IMG/VR virus record: IMGVR_UViG_3300037585_000519
Coordinates: 1 to 36,092 of that record
Reading direction: 5' to 3' (one strand)
From: a virus
Length of the DNA: 36,092 nucleotides
Shown: one piece after another, positions 34,506 through 36,092 of the stretch
Position numbering within the stretch: position 1 is the stretch's first letter
Layout of the letters: the number at the start of each line of letters is the position of its first letter
The notes under the pieces: generated by a model
The model's database searches: none
Told to the model about the DNA's origin: nothing
The model's input: the letters and a program-made list of their open reading frames with translations, nothing else
Made by a program: the position numbers and the translations under genes

Positions 34506-34688
34506 ATGGGTCATGAGGTTTTTATTAGACATACTTATATTTATACATGTTCATCATGTAGAATGGAATGGAAGATAAATGAGGCCTCAAGAATAGAGAG
34601 ATTAAGTTGCCCACATTGTGGGAAAAACGATACCATACATTACGTTATGGTAGATCAAAGAAAAAAATACGAACGTAATTGGGAATAA
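34506..34688 (+). CDS. Small zinc-ribbon protein (60 aa)
   Basis: Two CxxC knuckles, C15-S-S-C18 and C35-P-H-C38, are separated by 16 residues, the usual pattern of a single zinc ribbon. The rest is short strands (HTYIYT, IHYVMVD) and a basic tail (QRKKYERNWE). Zinc ribbons of this size bind nucleic acid or partner proteins; the substrate cannot be read from the sequence. It abuts genes on both sides (TAAATG junctions), so it is part of the tail-fibre transcript. Why a zinc ribbon should sit between the ejection and fibre genes is unknown. Confidence 0.65.
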   Translation: MGHEVFIRHTYIYTCSSCRMEWKINEASRIERLSCPHCGKNDTIHYVMVDQRKKYERNWE

Positions 34689-36092
34689 ATGAAATGGATA
34701 GGTCAACACATATGGGATTATATATCTAGATTTCGTAATGATGTCTATCTAGAAGATGTAACTGAATCAGCTCAAGATCACGTTGTTGGAATTGATGCTA
34801 ATGGAAAGCTATATAAACAAGACGTATCTGTTGGTGATATAACAGGTGTTACAGCTGGAGATGCTTTAACTGGAGGAGGAGATACTGGAGCAATAACTAT
34901 AAACCACGAAGACACATCATCTCAAGCTAGCGTTGATAACTCTGGTAGGACGTATATACAAGATATAACATTAGATACATATGGTCACGTTACAGGTTTA
35001 ACATCGGCAACGGAAACCGTAACTGATACTAATACAACATATACAGCTGGAACTGGTCTTGATTTAGGTGGTACAGAGTTCACTGTAGACGTATCAGATT
35101 TTATGACAAACGGTGATAATAATAGAGTATTAACAGCTACCAGTGCTGATGCTATAAACGCCGAAGAAAACCTTACTTTCTCTGGTAGTGCTTTAGGGGT
35201 TACAGGTATTGTAAGCATAACTCCTGGCTCCACTTCTGGTAATTCAGCTTTAAGTATAGATAACGACGACGCAGATCAAATTGCTTTAAGTATTGATGCT
35301 GAAAATACTACAGTTGATATTATAAATGTTACTGGTAATGCGTTGTCAACTGGTAGTTTTATAGATTACACTGGTATACACACTGGGTCTAGTTTACATA
35401 ATTGTATTGATTTAAGTATTACAAATGCCGACACAACAAGTGGTTCATGTACTGTGTTATCTATTGACTACAATAAAACCGGTGCTCTTGGTGTTAGTCA
35501 AGCTAATAATTTTAAAGGGATATATATTGATTATGATGATAGCGCTACTAATAACGCAGCTGGTATACCTATAGCAACTGGTATAGATGTAGATTTAACT
35601 AATAGTAGTGATCAAGGATCTGTATTGCAAACCGGATTAGATATTTCACTTTCAGGCGGCGATCCTGGTCTCACGACAGGAATAGTAGTTCAAACTCCAA
35701 ATAGCTCTGTTGATTTTAAAATTAGATCAGGAGCTAGTTCTCTTGATATCTTTACGATAGATACCAAAGATGATGGAGAAACAACATTAACGACATTTGA
35801 AAGTGGTGGTGGTAGTACAGCACATATGAATCTTGTTGCTGATGGTGATATTGTATTAGATTCTGCTACTGGTGTTATTAAAACTGGTAGCACTACATTT
35901 GTAAATAATAGCGGTGTAATACAAGTAGCGGCACAAACAAATATAACGTCACTAGGAACTTTAACTGGACTAACAACAAGTGGTAATATAGAACTAGGCC
36001 ACGCTTCAGATACTACTTTAGCTAGATCTGCTGCTGGTATTGCAACTATAGAAGGTAATCAAATATTTACTACAAAAATACCAGCTTTAACA
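34689..36092 (+). CDS. Tail fibre protein, 3' end outside window
   Basis: 468 codons are visible, open to the right edge. The start is the ATG immediately after the zinc-ribbon stop (TAAATG). The N-terminus MKWIGQHIWDYISRFRNDV is an amphipathic helix probably used for attachment to the virion, and VYLEDV follows. The rest is Gly/Thr/Ser/Asp-rich repeats without long helices (for example ITGVTAGDALTGGGDTG, TYGHVTGLTSATETV, SIDNDDADQIALSIDAE), as in trimeric beta-helical fibres and adhesins. Position after the ejection proteins matches T7 gene 17. The receptor-binding tip, and any chaperone domain, would lie beyond the window. Confidence 0.8.
   Translation, partial: MKWIGQHIWDYISRFRNDVYLEDVTESAQDHVVGIDANGKLYKQDVSVGDITGVTAGDALTGGGDTGAITINHEDTSSQASVDNSGRTYIQDITLDTYGHVTGLTSATETVTDTNTTYTAGTGLDLGGTEFTVDVSDFMTNGDNNRVLTATSADAINAEENLTFSGSALGVTGIVSITPGSTSGNSALSIDNDDADQIALSIDAENTTVDIINVTGNALSTGSFIDYTGIHTGSSLHNCIDLSITNADTTSGSCTVLSIDYNKTGALGVSQANNFKGIYIDYDDSATNNAAGIPIATGIDVDLTNSSDQGSVLQTGLDISLSGGDPGLTTGIVVQTPNSSVDFKIRSGASSLDIFTIDTKDDGETTLTTFESGGGSTAHMNLVADGDIVLDSATGVIKTGSTTFVNNSGVIQVAAQTNITSLGTLTGLTTSGNIELGHASDTTLARSAAGIATIEGNQIFTTKIPALT

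Noticed and set aside
34985-35893. Minus-strand open frames opposite the tail fibre
   Set aside because: The + strand frame is open for 468 codons with fibre-like repeats; the antisense frames are Ser/Val/Pro-rich mirrors of Thr/Asp/Gly codons.
1-36092. tRNA genes, attachment sites, integrase, insertion sequences, CRISPR repeats
   Set aside because: Gaps between genes are all under 125 bases and contain no cloverleaf, inverted terminal repeats or repeat-spacer pattern. No transposase or recombinase motif was seen.

Overview
The window is the late (packaging, virion and lysis) region of a tailed dsDNA bacteriophage, most likely a short-tailed (podovirus-type) phage of a Bacteroidota host, probably marine Flavobacteriia. 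All supported genes are on the + strand. The DNA is AT-rich. Starts are mostly ATG in an A/T-rich context such as TAATTATG or TAAATG, with no clear Shine-Dalgarno sequence, as expected for Bacteroidota and their phages. Gene packing is very tight, with many stop/start overlaps (ATGA, TAATG). No gap exceeds 300 bases; the largest is 11041-11161, which holds a palindrome, a terminator and a putative promoter. I see no tRNA, rRNA, CRISPR array, insertion sequence or integrase. Replication genes, an endolysin and any RNA polymerase lie outside the window or are not recognisable.

Layout. (1) 2-2583: small genes: an unknown protein cut by the left edge, a holin-like membrane protein, two small probable virion proteins, a coiled-coil protein, a 74-aa unknown, and a protein that looks like two GroES-like halves. 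(2) 2537-5046: terminase, with a small-subunit candidate overlapping the previous gene and a large subunit whose ATPase and RNase H-type nuclease residues are visible. (3) 5043-10139: portal, scaffold-like protein and major capsid protein, ending in a strong intrinsic terminator. (4) 10213-11040: a 275-aa head-associated unknown with its own terminator. (5) 11162-21397: two head-tail connector/ring proteins, a 2100-aa tail nozzle (muzzle) protein, a 623-aa and a 128-aa structural protein. (6) 21437-34283: three genes where T7-like phages keep their internal core/ejection proteins: 305 aa, 333 aa and a giant 3628 aa. (7) 34320-36092: two small Cys-containing proteins and the start of a tail fibre cut by the right edge.

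The connector, portal and nozzle proteins resemble the podovirus module also found in crAss-like and related Bacteroidota phages; this comes from remembered sequence patterns, not a search. The outstanding gene is the 3628-aa protein. It carries an HEXXH metallopeptidase motif, a HAD phosphatase signature whose motif I is separated from motifs II-IV by an inserted P-loop kinase, a stretch resembling sigma-70 region 2/3 spacing, a C-terminal PLxRFG/LPD38-like region, and a Lys/Glu stalk ending in two Cys3His motifs. Its position and size suggest a DNA-ejection (T7 gp16-position) protein that carries enzymatic effectors into the host.

Regulation. A 22-base element with the core ACTAT-ATA-ATAGT occurs identically just upstream of the first connector gene (11162) and the first putative ejection gene (21437). 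It is the best candidate for a phage promoter dividing the late region into units.
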